A DNA stretch of 64,000 bases. Source: Massilia polaris (GTDB lineage: Bacteria > Pseudomonadota > Gammaproteobacteria > Burkholderiales > Burkholderiaceae_D). The stretch is from the NCBI RefSeq assembly GCF_012927275.1, contig NZ_JABBGG010000001.1, positions 434,001-498,000 on the forward strand, read 5' to 3'. The notes under the pieces are model-generated. The model ran no database searches, was not told the DNA's origin, and saw nothing but the letters and a program-made list of their open reading frames with translations. A program made the position numbers and the translations under genes. This document shows positions 1-8,682 of the stretch, piece by piece (within the stretch, counting starts at the first letter, position 1; each line of letters starts with the position of its first letter).

Positions 1-933
1 CGAGCAGTGCATCACCAGTCCCTTCTTGTCGTAAGCCTTGGCCGGCAGCGGCCGCTTGCTGCCGAAGTACAGCTCGCCATACACGTCGTCCTCGATCAGC
101 GGCACGTCGTGGGCCGCAAGCAGCTCGACCAGCGCCTGTTTCTTTTGGTCCGACATCAAGCTGCCCATCGGGTTCTGGAAGTTGGTCATCAGCCAGCAGG
201 CTTTCGGCGCGTGGCGCTCAAGCGCCGCGGCCAGTTCGGCCAGCTCGATCCCGTCGCGCGGATGGGTAGCGACCTGGATCGCGCGAACGCCGAAGCCTTC
301 CAGCGCCTGCAGCGCGCCGTAAAAAGCGGGCGACTCGATGATGACGGCGTCGCCCGGCCGCGCCACCGCATGCAGGCACAGGTTCAGCGCTTCCAGCGCG
401 CCGTTGGTGATGACGATTTCATCGGTATGGACCGACATGCCGTCGGCCAGGTAGCGCAGGGCGATCTGGCGCCGCAGGCCCGCGTTGCCCGGCGTGAGGT
501 CGTCGACCGTGCTCCACGGGTCCATCGCCTGCACGCTCGAGGCCATCGAGCGCGCCAGCCGGGGCAGGGGAAACAGCAGCGGGCTGGGAAACGCCGAGCC
601 GAACGGCACCACGTCGCGCATCCTGGTCGATTCGAGGATGTCGAACACCAGTTCGCTGACGTCGATCGCGGTGGAGTCGCCGTCCGGACGCAGGCCGATG
701 CCGGGCTCGGGAAGGTGGGCCCTGGCGCCGGCCGTGACGTAGTAGCCGGAGCGGTCGCGCGCGCGGATCAGGCCGCGCGCTTCCAGCAAGTAATAGGCCT
801 CGAACACGGTCGACGGGCTGACCCCGCGGCTGGTGCTGGCCTGGCGGACCGAAGGCAGCCGGTCGCCGCGTTTCATCACGCCGGCGCGGATCGACTGCGC
901 TATTTCTTCGGCAAACGCTTCATACAGTTTCAT
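1..933 (-). CDS. MocR/PdxR-type transcriptional regulator (GntR HTH + aminotransferase-like domain), partial
   Basis: The visible N-terminal 311 residues begin MKLYEAFAEE. A GntR-type winged helix-turn-helix occupies about residues 5-70, including the typical GDRLPSVRQ segment. From about residue 95 a fold-type I aminotransferase-like domain begins (e.g. VITNGALEAL, FQNPMG). The rest, including the region that would hold the PLP-binding lysine, lies beyond the window edge. Members of this family are DNA-binding regulators that sense PLP or amino-metabolites. The ATG overlaps the stop of the upstream DUF2970 gene by one base (TAATG), so the two are probably translated together. The regulated target is unknown. 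Confidence 0.9.
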   Translation of the reverse strand, partial: MKLYEAFAEEIAQSIRAGVMKRGDRLPSVRQASTSRGVSPSTVFEAYYLLEARGLIRARDRSGYYVTAGARAHLPEPGIGLRPDGDSTAIDVSELVFDILESTRMRDVVPFGSAFPSPLLFPLPRLARSMASSVQAMDPWSTVDDLTPGNAGLRRQIALRYLADGMSVHTDEIVITNGALEALNLCLHAVARPGDAVIIESPAFYGALQALEGFGVRAIQVATHPRDGIELAELAAALERHAPKACWLMTNFQNPMGSLMSDQKKQALVELLAAHDVPLIEDDVYGELYFGSKRPLPAKAYDKKGLVMHCS

Positions 934-1145
934 TAAGCGACGGCGTATTTGGCGAACGCGAGCAGGACGCCTATGAAGATGGCGGCGCCGATCAGGGCCG
1001 CGATCAGCACGTGGAACGGGTTCATGCCGCCTTCGACGTCGTCGTCGAAGTCGCGTTTGCGGCGCAAGCCCGTAAATGACCAGGCAATCGCCTTCATTGT
1101 TCGTCCGAACGAGCGCGTGCTTGGCTTGTCATCAGCTTTCGTCAT
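933..1145 (-). CDS. DUF2970 small membrane protein
   Basis: A 70-residue protein beginning MTKADDKPST. It has a basic N-terminal half (RTMKAIAWSF, GLRRKRDFDDD) followed by one hydrophobic helix at about residues 43-66 (NPFHVLIAALIGAAIFIGVL). This is the usual layout of the DUF2970 family of Burkholderiales, whose function is unknown. I chose this ATG because GGAG lies six bases upstream. A longer form starting at 1175 has no comparable ribosome-binding site. Its stop overlaps the start of the MocR-type gene, suggesting a two-gene operon. The divergent 1146-1357 gap separates it from the cytochrome genes. Confidence 0.75.
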   Translation of the reverse strand: MTKADDKPSTRSFGRTMKAIAWSFTGLRRKRDFDDDVEGGMNPFHVLIAALIGAAIFIGVLLAFAKYAVA

Positions 1146-1357
1146 GTTGATCTCCAGTGAGTTTGCATTGTCCACCCGGACGCATTTTTAGTACAGCACC
1201 AGTGGGTGCGAAAATCAGCGGATCAGATGAGCGGCTGTCCGATGGGCGCATGCGCGTCAAGACAAGCGGCACGGACAGCGCAGCCGCCAACTGATATGCA
1301 AAAATCGGACGCAGCTGCCGCTGTTTTCCCGTGGCCGCCGGTCGGATAATACTGTCC

Positions 1358-2065
1358 ATGAAGATACGTCACCTGATATTCACGGCACTGGCCGCTGCCG
1401 TACTGCCGGCCTCGGCGCAGCAGCTGGTGGTTCCCGACACCATCGCCCAGCGGGCGCTCGCCTGCGTCGCCTGCCACGGCAAGGAAGGGCGCTCCACCAG
1501 CGAAGGATTCTTTCCCCGCATCGCGGGCAAGCCCGAAGGCTACCTGTACAACCAGCTGCTTAACTTCCAGCAGGGCAGGCGGCAATATCCATTGATGACC
1601 TACCTGGTCGCGCACATGCCGGACGACTACCTGCGCGAAATCGCCGGCTACTTCGCCAGCCAGCACCCGCCCTATCCGGCGCCGGCGCCCTCGCGCATGT
1701 CCGGCGCGGCGCTCGAACGGGGCCGCACGCTGGCGCTGACGGGTGACTCTTCCAAAAAGATACCAGCCTGCGTCGCATGCCACGGCCAAACGCTGGGCGG
1801 CCAGCTTCCGGCAACGCCAGGCCTGCTCGGGCTGCCGCGCGACTACCTGAACGCCCAGCTTGGCGCATGGAAAAACGGTACGCGCCGCGCCGCCGCGCCC
1901 GACTGCATGGCGCAGGTCAGCCGGCAGCTGAGTCCCGACGACGCTGCCGCCGTCGCCGGCTGGCTCGCTGCCCAGCCGGTGCCGGCAAGCATGGCGCCGG
2001 CGCCCGCCACCTCGATCAGGCTGCCGCTCGCCTGCGGCAGCGTTCCACAATCACATGGGAACTAA
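1358..2065 (+). CDS. Diheme c-type cytochrome (cytochrome c4-like), exported
   Basis: A 235-residue protein with a Sec signal peptide (residues 1-20, ending ASA) and two haem-binding CVACH motifs at C36-H40 and C138-H142. Each sits in a half of similar size (for example ACVACHGKEGR and ACVACHGQTLGG), as in cytochrome c4 proteins, which carry electrons in the periplasm. An upstream in-frame start at 1331 would add nine residues before the signal peptide and is less likely. The gene overlaps the start of the following triheme cytochrome by 11 bases, so the two are probably made together. No dehydrogenase partner is encoded beside them. Confidence 0.88.
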   Translation: MKIRHLIFTALAAAVLPASAQQLVVPDTIAQRALACVACHGKEGRSTSEGFFPRIAGKPEGYLYNQLLNFQQGRRQYPLMTYLVAHMPDDYLREIAGYFASQHPPYPAPAPSRMSGAALERGRTLALTGDSSKKIPACVACHGQTLGGQLPATPGLLGLPRDYLNAQLGAWKNGTRRAAAPDCMAQVSRQLSPDDAAAVAGWLAAQPVPASMAPAPATSIRLPLACGSVPQSHGN

Positions 2066-3350
2066 CTTGAAACGAATCCTGTTTATCCTCATCGCCATCC
2101 TTGGGCTGGCCTCGCTGGCGGTGGTCGCCAGCCAGTTGCTGCGCGATCCCGGCGCCGACGAGCCTGCGGTCACGGTCGCGGACACCGGCGCGCAGATTGA
2201 AAAGGGCAAATACCTTGCCCGCGCCAGCAACTGCATGGCGTGCCACACGGCGCGCGGCGGCACGGAGTACGCCGGCGGGCGCGACATCGACACGCCGTTC
2301 GGCGCCATCTACGCACCCAACGTGACGCCGGACGACGCGACCGGCATTGGAAGCTGGACGGCCGACGACTTCTGGCGCGCCCTCCATAACGGCAAGTCGA
2401 AGGACGGCAGTTTCCTGTACCCGGCCTTCCCGTATCCGAACTACACCAGGATGGTGCGGGCCGATTCCGATGCCTTGTACGCCTATTTTCGGACCATTAC
2501 GCCCGTCCGGCAGCAGAACCAGCAGCACCGACTGGCGTTCCCGTATAACCAGCGCGTGCTGCTGGCGTTCTGGCGGGCGCTGTATTTCACGCCGGGCGAA
2601 TTCCAGCCACAGCCGAACCGGACCGCCGAATGGAACCGCGGCGCCTACCTGGTGCAGGGACTCGGGCACTGCAGCGCCTGCCATTCGACCCGGACCACGC
2701 TGGGCGGCTCGCTGGCGCATGAAGGCCTGGGTGGCGGCATGATGCCGGGCGCCGGCTGGTACGCGCCGGCATTGACGTCCGACCCCGAAACCGGACTCGG
2801 CGACTGGGCGGTGGCCGATGTCGCCAGCCTGCTCAAGACCGGCGTGTCGCAGCGCGGCGCGGCCGTCGGCCCGATGGCGGAAGTCGTCAGCGCCAGCCTC
2901 CAGCATGTGTCCGATACCGACGTAACGGCCATGGCCACCTACCTGAAAACCTTGCCGAAGTCGGACCGCATGACTGTGCCGAATCCGGCTGGCGGCACCG
3001 GCGACCCGGTTGTGGTGCTGCGGCGCGGGGCCAGGCTGTACGAGCAGAACTGCGCCTCCTGTCACGGCGAGAACGGAAAAGGGGCGCCGCCAGCCTATCC
3101 TTCGCTGGCCGGAAACCGCCCGCTGGCGCTGGGCGACGCGACCAACCCGATCCGTATTGTGCTCAATGGCGGCTATCCGCCTGGCACCGCAGGCAATCCG
3201 CGGCCTTACGGCATGCCGCCGTTCGGAGCGGCACTGTCCGACAGCGACATCGCCGCGGTCGTGTCGTACGTCCGCGCCGGCTGGGGCAATGGCGGCAAGC
3301 CGGTGTCGCCGCTCGATGTCAGCCGCCTGCGCGGCGCCCCAGCGGACTAG
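2055..3350 (+). CDS. Triheme c-type cytochrome, alcohol/gluconate dehydrogenase cytochrome-subunit type
   Basis: A 431-residue protein with an N-terminal hydrophobic segment (RILFILIAILGLASLAVVA) and three CxxCH haem sites: CMACH at 60-64, CSACH at 206-210 and CASCH at 333-337. Segments such as KGKYLARASNCMACH and APNVTPD are typical of the membrane cytochrome subunit of PQQ- or flavin-dependent dehydrogenases (alcohol, gluconate, sorbitol). That subunit passes electrons to the quinone pool or an oxidase. The catalytic subunits usually found with it are absent, so the donor is unknown. An alternative TTG start at 2067 has a GGGA six bases upstream and would avoid most of the overlap with the upstream gene. 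Confidence 0.88.
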   Translation: MGTNLKRILFILIAILGLASLAVVASQLLRDPGADEPAVTVADTGAQIEKGKYLARASNCMACHTARGGTEYAGGRDIDTPFGAIYAPNVTPDDATGIGSWTADDFWRALHNGKSKDGSFLYPAFPYPNYTRMVRADSDALYAYFRTITPVRQQNQQHRLAFPYNQRVLLAFWRALYFTPGEFQPQPNRTAEWNRGAYLVQGLGHCSACHSTRTTLGGSLAHEGLGGGMMPGAGWYAPALTSDPETGLGDWAVADVASLLKTGVSQRGAAVGPMAEVVSASLQHVSDTDVTAMATYLKTLPKSDRMTVPNPAGGTGDPVVVLRRGARLYEQNCASCHGENGKGAPPAYPSLAGNRPLALGDATNPIRIVLNGGYPPGTAGNPRPYGMPPFGAALSDSDIAAVVSYVRAGWGNGGKPVSPLDVSRLRGAPAD

Positions 3351-3466
3351 GCTAAATAGCTAAATTATTTATATAGCAAGTATTTTTCGTACTTAGGGGT
3401 AACATTTACTCAAGAAAAAAAAGCGCGCGCCGTTAAAGGTGAAGACCAATTCCGGGTTCGCCCACG

Positions 3467-5107
3467 ATGTCGCTGACCATTACCTCCAATGTCCTCTCGC
3501 TGCAAGCACAGCGCCGGGCCTCCGCCGCGGGAGAGGACATCGCGCGCACCATCAGCCGCTTGTCGAGCGGGATGCGGGTGAGCAGCGCGGCCGATGATGC
3601 GGCCGGGATGGCGATCGCGCAGCGCATGACGTCCAACATGAATGGCTTGAACATGGCGGGCCGCAACATCAACGATGCGGCTTCCATGCTCCAGGTCGCC
3701 GATAGCGCGATGGCCCAGGTTACCGAAAACCTGCAGCGCCTGCGCCAGCTGGCAGTGCAGGGCGGCGCCTCCACCTACGCGCAAAGCGACCGCGAGGCGC
3801 TTCAGCAGGAAGCCCGCGAGATCCTGGCGCACATCAGCCAGATCGGCAGCAATACCGAATTCAACGGCGACGCGGTCTTCTCGCAAGACCTCGGCAGCAT
3901 CGGCGGCGACAAGGGCAAGCGCGCCGTCATCGACGGCCTCAAATCGAGCGGCTGGCTGACCCAGTCGGAAAAGCTGATCAGCAAGTATTACGGCATCCAG
4001 GGCGACGGCGCCGACCTGAGAATCGACCTTGACGCGCTGAACGACGGCCCGTCGAATGTGCTGGCCTTTGTCGCATGGCCAAACCTGATGATGGCGCTCG
4101 ATATGAGCGACTTTACCCTCACTAATGGTGCTGATGGCGGCGACGGCCTCGACCGGATCGTAGCGCACGAAATGGTCCACGCGGTGATGTACCGCGAGAC
4201 CGGCATGAACCTGCCGGGCTGGTTCATCGAAGGCGCGGCCGAGCTGATCCACGGCGCCGACGACCGCGTCCGCGGCGCCACCAACAACGGCGCAACCGCG
4301 GCCACCACGGCGTTCGTCGCCGACTTCGAGAACTCGGTGTATGCCGGCGGCTTCGCGGCGACGCGTTACATGCACGACAAGTTGAAGGACATGGGTGTCG
4401 AAGGCGGAATCAAAGGCATCATGACTTACCTGGGCAATAACCGGGGCAACACCCTGACGCAGGCGCTCAACGTCGTGACCAACGGCGCGATCGCCACCGA
4501 AGCGGCGTTCGTCGCCGATTTCAAGGCCAATGGCGTCGCCTACGTGCAGACCGTGATGAACCTGACCAACGCCGACACCGGCGCGATCGGCGGGCTCGAC
4601 GCCGACGGCGGCCTCGAGCGTACGGCGCGCAGCGTGATTGCGGATGGCAGCGATCGCCCGCCGGACCAGCCGCTGGCAGGATTCAACGTGGTGTTTCCGG
4701 AGACCAGTGGCACCACCGCCACGCGCAAGGTGCAGGTGCAGGTCGGCGCCAACGCCACCGACCACATCGAGATCAGCCTGTCGGCGATGAATGCCGGCGC
4801 GCTTGGCCTGGACGACCTCGACCTGCGCCGCACCTCGGTTGCGATTCGCCATATCGACGAGGCGCTGGCCTTCGTGTCGAACCAGCGCGTCGCGGTCGGC
4901 GCATCGAGCAAGCGCCTGGAGATTGCCGCCAGCGCCGCAGCCACCGGCACCGAAAACCTGGCCGCCAGCCGTTCGCGCATTGTCGACACCGACTACGCGG
5001 CCGAAACTGCCGCGCTGACGCGCGCGCAAATCCTGCAGCAGGCCGCCAATGCGATGGTGGCGCAGGCCAACAACCAGCCCCGCACGGTGCTGTCGCTGCT
5101 GCGCTAG
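3467..5107 (+). CDS. Flagellin with inserted zinc metallopeptidase domain (flagellinolysin type)
   Basis: A 546-residue protein. Residues 1-140 are a clear flagellin N-terminus (SLTITSNVLSLQAQR, SSGMRVSSAADDAAGMAIAQ, AMAQVTENLQRLRQLAVQ). About residues 425-546 are the flagellin C-terminus (VQVGANATDHIEISL, ALAFVSNQR, SRIVDTDYAAETAALTRAQI, ending SLLR). Between them, where flagellins vary, lies an insert of about 260 residues with a gluzincin zinc site: H234-E-M-V-H238 and, 17 residues later, WFIEG with E255 as the likely third ligand. This is the M9-collagenase-like arrangement reported for flagellinolysins, which build proteolytic flagella. No other flagellar gene is nearby and no clear sigma-28 promoter or strong ribosome site was seen upstream. 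Collagen specificity should not be assumed. Confidence 0.9.
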   Translation: MSLTITSNVLSLQAQRRASAAGEDIARTISRLSSGMRVSSAADDAAGMAIAQRMTSNMNGLNMAGRNINDAASMLQVADSAMAQVTENLQRLRQLAVQGGASTYAQSDREALQQEAREILAHISQIGSNTEFNGDAVFSQDLGSIGGDKGKRAVIDGLKSSGWLTQSEKLISKYYGIQGDGADLRIDLDALNDGPSNVLAFVAWPNLMMALDMSDFTLTNGADGGDGLDRIVAHEMVHAVMYRETGMNLPGWFIEGAAELIHGADDRVRGATNNGATAATTAFVADFENSVYAGGFAATRYMHDKLKDMGVEGGIKGIMTYLGNNRGNTLTQALNVVTNGAIATEAAFVADFKANGVAYVQTVMNLTNADTGAIGGLDADGGLERTARSVIADGSDRPPDQPLAGFNVVFPETSGTTATRKVQVQVGANATDHIEISLSAMNAGALGLDDLDLRRTSVAIRHIDEALAFVSNQRVAVGASSKRLEIAASAAATGTENLAASRSRIVDTDYAAETAALTRAQILQQAANAMVAQANNQPRTVLSLLR

Positions 5108-5172
5108 TTCTCAATAATATCCTTCCCGATTCAGATTGTTCCGGAGTAACTTCGTCCGCATTTCTTGTGTGT

Positions 5173-5185
5173 GTAGCAAAACTAC
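5173..5185. promoter_or_regulatory. Palindromic operator 1 upstream of CGTase gene
   Basis: An inverted repeat of the form GTAG-N5-CTAC (GTAGCAAAACTAC). A second copy with the same architecture lies 63 bases downstream, centre to centre, which is close to six helical turns. This is a likely binding site for a dimeric regulator of the amylolytic gene. The regulator itself is not encoded in the window. Confidence 0.55.
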
Positions 5186-5227
5186 GCGAACAATTGGTGA
5201 TATTTACAGCGTAGACGCGGATTCCGA

Positions 5228-5256
5228 TTGCTTGGGTAGTAGAACTACTGCATATT
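5228..5256 (+). promoter_or_regulatory. Candidate sigma-70 promoter of CGTase gene, spacer occupied by operator 2
   Basis: TTGCTT (5228-5233) and CATATT (5251-5256) are separated by 17 bases. The match to the -35/-10 consensus is only moderate. The spacer contains the second palindrome, GTAGTAGAACTAC at 5236-5248, so a bound protein there would block polymerase. That placement suggests repression, possibly with DNA looping to operator 1. Confidence 0.4.
5236..5248. promoter_or_regulatory. Palindromic operator 2 upstream of CGTase gene
   Basis: GTAG-TAGAA-CTAC, the same half-sites and spacing as the copy at 5173-5185. It lies about 50 bases before the start codon and inside the spacer of a candidate promoter. 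Maltose/maltodextrin regulators of the LacI family are a reasonable guess for the binding protein, by gene context only. Confidence 0.55.
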
Positions 5257-5298
5257 TGGCTGGCCCTCGAGGCGATAACAAATACAAGGAAGAAGGTT

Positions 5299-7434
5299 AT
5301 GGAGACAAGACTGACCGCATCATTCCTGGCCGTGGCGTTCGCCGCCGGCCTCGCAGCCCCGGCCCACGCTGTGCCGGACACCAGCGTCACGAATAAACAA
5401 GGCTACAACACGGACGTGATCTACCAGATCGTGACCGACCGCTTTGTCGACGGCAATACCGCCAACAATCCCGCCGGCGGCGCATTCAGCGCCGGCTGCA
5501 CCCAAAAGAAACTCTACTGCGGCGGCGACTGGGCCGGCATCCAGGCCAAGATCGCCGACGGCTACCTGACCGGCATGGGCGTCAGCGCCATCTGGATTTC
5601 ACAGCCGGTGGAAAACATCACCGCGCTGGTCAACTATTCGGGCACCAACAACACCTCGTACCACGGCTACTGGGCGCGCGACTTCAAGAAGCCCAACCTG
5701 GCCTATGGCACGCTGACCGACTTCACCAACCTGGTCAACGCGGCGCACGCGAAGAACATCAAGGTCATCATCGACTTCGCGCCGAACCACACCTCGCCGG
5801 CGATGCAGACCGACGCCAGCTTCGCCGAAAACGGCAAGCTGTACGACAACGGCGTGCTGCTCAGCTCGTACAGCAGCGACACCAACGGCTACTTCCACCA
5901 CCTTGGCGGCACCAGCTTCGCCAACCTGGAAGACGGCATCTACCGCAACCTGTTCGACCTGGCCGACATCAACCACAACAAGACCCAGATGGACGCCTAT
6001 TTCAAGGCCGCCATCAAGACATGGCTGGACCTGGGCATCGACGGCATCCGGATGGACGCGGTCAAGCACATGCCGTTCGGCTGGCAGAAGAGTTTCATGG
6101 CCTATGTGCACGGCTACAAGCCGGTGTTCACCTTCGGCGAATGGTTCCTCGGCGAGAACGAAGTCGATCCGGCCAACCACTACTTCGCCAACAAGAGCGG
6201 CATGAGCCTGCTGGACTTCCAGTTCGGCCAGAAAGTGCGCCAGGTATTCAAGGATGGTTCGGCGGACATGAGCAGCCTGAACCAGATGGTGACGGACACG
6301 GCCGCGCAGTACAGCCAGGTCAACGACCAGGTGACCTTCATCGACAACCACGACATGCCGCGCTTCAAGGCGGCCGGCGCCAACAACCGCAAGCTGGAAC
6401 AGGCGCTCGCGTTCACGCTGACCTCGCGCGGCGTGCCGGCCATCTACTATGGCACCGAGCAGTACATGGAAGGCACGGGCGACCCGGACAATCGCGGCAA
6501 GATGACCTCGTTCAGCACGACAACCACCGCCTACAAGATGATCGCCAGGCTGGCCCCGCTGCGCAAATCGAACGCCGCGATTGCCTACGGCGCCACGACC
6601 CAGCGCTGGGTCAGCGGCAATGTGCTGATCTTCGAACGCAAGTTCGGGCCGAACGTCGCCGTCGTCGCCATCAACCGCGACCTGGTCAACGCGACCAGCA
6701 TCACCGGCTTCTTCGCGGGCCTGCCGGCCGGCACCTACGCCGATGTGCTGGCCGGGATTGGACTGGCCGGCAACAGCATCACCGTCAACGCCAGCGGCGC
6801 GGTCACCAATTTCTCGCTGGCGGCCGGCGCGGTCGCGGTGTGGCAGTACACGGCCGCCACCAGCACGCCGACCATGGCGCACGTCGGCCCGATGATGGCG
6901 ATGGCAGGCAAGACCGTCACCATCGATGGCCGCGGCTTCGGCGCCACCAAGGGCACCGTGATGTTCGGCGCCACCGCCGTGACCGGCGCCGCGATCCTGT
7001 CGTGGGAAGACACCCAGGTCACGGTGCAGGCGCCGGCCATTGCCGCGGGCGTCTACGCGGTCAGCGTCAAGAATGCCGGCGGCGTGGCGAGCGGAACCTA
7101 CGACGCGTTTGAAGTGCTGTCCGGTCCGCAGGTGACGGTGCGCTTCGTCGTCAACAACGCCACCACGACGCCGGGCGAAAACGTCTACCTGTCGGGCGAC
7201 AAGCACGAGCTCACCAGCTGGAGCGCGGCCGCGCCGATCGGTCCGCTGTTCAACCAGGTGATCTACGCCTATCCGACCTGGTACACCGATGTCAGCGTGC
7301 CGGCCTCGTCCACCGTCAGCTTCAAGTTCCTGAAAAAGAGCGCCAACCCGACGGTGTGGGAGGGCGGCAGCAACCACACCTTCGTCACGCCGGCCAGCGG
7401 CACGGCGACAGTCAACGTGAACTGGCAGCCTTAA
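5299..7434 (+). CDS. cgt: Cyclodextrin glycosyltransferase (GH13), secreted
   Basis: A 711-residue enzyme with a 24-residue Sec signal peptide (ending AHA), so the mature protein starts VPDTS. Converting to mature numbering puts the catalytic residues at D229 (D253, RMDAVKH), E257 (E281, FGEWF) and D328 (D352, FIDNHD), matching the numbering I recall for Bacillus CGTases. The aromatic residue that shapes cyclisation is F195 (F219, NLFDLAD), typical of CGTases and not of maltogenic amylases. The order is catalytic A/B, domain C, an IPT/TIG domain D (around [20 protein letters not shown]) and a C-terminal CBM20 starch-binding domain (about 610-711). It converts starch to cyclodextrins outside the cell. 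AGGA lies eight bases before the ATG. No transporter or cyclodextrinase genes are adjacent. Confidence 0.93.
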   Translation: METRLTASFLAVAFAAGLAAPAHAVPDTSVTNKQGYNTDVIYQIVTDRFVDGNTANNPAGGAFSAGCTQKKLYCGGDWAGIQAKIADGYLTGMGVSAIWISQPVENITALVNYSGTNNTSYHGYWARDFKKPNLAYGTLTDFTNLVNAAHAKNIKVIIDFAPNHTSPAMQTDASFAENGKLYDNGVLLSSYSSDTNGYFHHLGGTSFANLEDGIYRNLFDLADINHNKTQMDAYFKAAIKTWLDLGIDGIRMDAVKHMPFGWQKSFMAYVHGYKPVFTFGEWFLGENEVDPANHYFANKSGMSLLDFQFGQKVRQVFKDGSADMSSLNQMVTDTAAQYSQVNDQVTFIDNHDMPRFKAAGANNRKLEQALAFTLTSRGVPAIYYGTEQYMEGTGDPDNRGKMTSFSTTTTAYKMIARLAPLRKSNAAIAYGATTQRWVSGNVLIFERKFGPNVAVVAINRDLVNATSITGFFAGLPAGTYADVLAGIGLAGNSITVNASGAVTNFSLAAGAVAVWQYTAATSTPTMAHVGPMMAMAGKTVTIDGRGFGATKGTVMFGATAVTGAAILSWEDTQVTVQAPAIAAGVYAVSVKNAGGVASGTYDAFEVLSGPQVTVRFVVNNATTTPGENVYLSGDKHELTSWSAAAPIGPLFNQVIYAYPTWYTDVSVPASSTVSFKFLKKSANPTVWEGGSNHTFVTPASGTATVNVNWQP

Positions 7435-7455
7435 CAAGGACTGGCGTCCGGCAGC

Positions 7456-7482
7456 GCGGGCGCGCCGTATGCGCGTGCCCGC
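7456..7482 (+). terminator. Hairpin after CGTase gene, possible terminator
   Basis: An inverted repeat pairs GCGGGC with GCCCGC, extended by a few imperfect GC pairs, just downstream of the CGTase stop. There is no T-run, so an intrinsic terminator is only possible. Confidence 0.35.
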
Positions 7483-7530
7483 AGTGCTAACATGTAGGCA
7501 TCGACGTCGCCTGTGACTATGAGGTGCAGC

Positions 7531-8259
7531 ATGAAAGCAATTGTTACCGGACACACCAAAGGGCTGGGCGCGGCGATCGCCTCGGACCTGCTCGCGCGCG
7601 ACATCCCGGTGCTGGGACTGGCGCGCACCTTCTCGCATGAGATGCAGGCACGCTGTCCGGGCCTGCTGTCGCAAATCGAAATCGACCTGGCCGACGCGGC
7701 CGCGCTGGGCAACTGGCTTGCCGGCAGCGCGCTCAGGCATTACCTGGCGGGCGACAACGCCATCCTCCTGATCAATAACGCCGGCGTCGTGCAGCCGGTC
7801 GGCGCCTTGCCCGCCCAGGATCCGCTGGCGGTGGCGCGCGCCGTCACGCTCAACATCGCTGCGCCGATGATGCTGTCGGCCGCGCTGGCCGCGGCCAGCG
7901 CCGGCGCCGAACGCCGCATCCTGCACATCTCCAGCGGGGCGGGGCGCAATGCCTATCCGGGCTGGAGCGTGTACTGCGCCACCAAGGCCGCACTCGACCA
8001 GCATGCGCGCGCGGTCGCACTCGACGCGGTGCCGGGCGTGCGCATCTGCAGCCTGGCGCCCGGCGTCATCGATACCGACATGCAGGCCGAAATCCGCGCG
8101 ACGCCGCCGGAACGCTTTCCGCTGCGCGAGCGCTTCGTCGAACTGCAGCGCGCCGGCGAACTGAGCACGCCGCAGCAAACCGCGCGCGGCGTCGTCGAAT
8201 ACCTGCTGGCCAACGGCTTCGGACGCGAACCGGTGGACGACCTGCGCACCGCCAGTTAG
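7531..8259 (+). CDS. Short-chain dehydrogenase/reductase (SDR family)
   Basis: A 242-residue classical SDR. The nucleotide-binding motif is TGHTKGLG near residues 6-13, the central NNAG motif is INNAG, and the catalytic set is a serine in HISSGAGRNAYPGWS with YCATK downstream (Y-x3-K). The C-terminus (LAPGVIDTDMQ) is also typical. The short N-terminus and overall pattern resemble sepiapterin/benzil reductase-like SDRs, but the substrate cannot be read from sequence. The start at 7531 is chosen because GAGGTG precedes it by about four bases. The gene stands alone. Confidence 0.85.
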   Translation: MKAIVTGHTKGLGAAIASDLLARDIPVLGLARTFSHEMQARCPGLLSQIEIDLADAAALGNWLAGSALRHYLAGDNAILLINNAGVVQPVGALPAQDPLAVARAVTLNIAAPMMLSAALAAASAGAERRILHISSGAGRNAYPGWSVYCATKAALDQHARAVALDAVPGVRICSLAPGVIDTDMQAEIRATPPERFPLRERFVELQRAGELSTPQQTARGVVEYLLANGFGREPVDDLRTAS

Positions 8260-8372
8260 CTGGCTGGCGTCGCGGCGCCGGGCGAACTTGAGGTGCGCTG
8301 GGGAAAAAGGTATTCTTCCGGCCAGCTCGCTGACCGGCGCGCGCCCCCGATTTCCCTGACCTGCGGACCATC

Positions 8373-8610
8373 ATGGCCATTGAGCGCAACAGCGTCACCG
8401 TCAACGACAAGCACGAGGTCCCCCGCATTTTCGCGGGCGAGGGTGAAATGGTCCGCCGCGTCAACCAACACGACTGGGAAAACACGCCGCCCGGGCCGAT
8501 CTCGAGCTGGCCTATATCGACGCCGATGCCTCCACTTGCATTTTCGGCGAGAAGCATCCGTGGGCGCTCGGCAAGCCGACCTGTCGGCCCACGCCGGCGA
8601 GGGCGCACGC
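8373..8610 (+). pseudogene. Remnant of a PAS-type sensor histidine kinase
   Basis: The frame from ATG 8373 reads a normal kinase N-terminus (VNQHDWENTPPGPISSWP), the start typical of PAS/bacteriophytochrome-like hybrid kinases. After the SSWP segment the frame loses homology. A different frame then carries IFGEKHPWALGKP, a motif that in intact relatives lies some 40 residues further on. The simplest reading is an internal out-of-frame deletion plus loss of the whole C-terminal kinase part. The NarL-type regulator just downstream may be its orphaned partner. The exact 3' end of the remnant is uncertain. Confidence 0.6.
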
Positions 8611-8682
8611 CTGGAGGGGCCCTGCTGCCGGTGCCGGAACGGCAAGCGCATTGAACCACCCAACAAGAGAAACGAGACAACA

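Noticed and set aside
3351..3466. Sigma-28 promoter before the flagellin
   Set aside because: No match to TAAA-N15-GCCGATAA. Only AT-rich repeats such as AGCTAAAT were seen.
5136..5396. Small plus-strand ORF before and across the CGTase start
   Set aside because: It overlaps the operators and the signal peptide coding region in another frame and has no motif.
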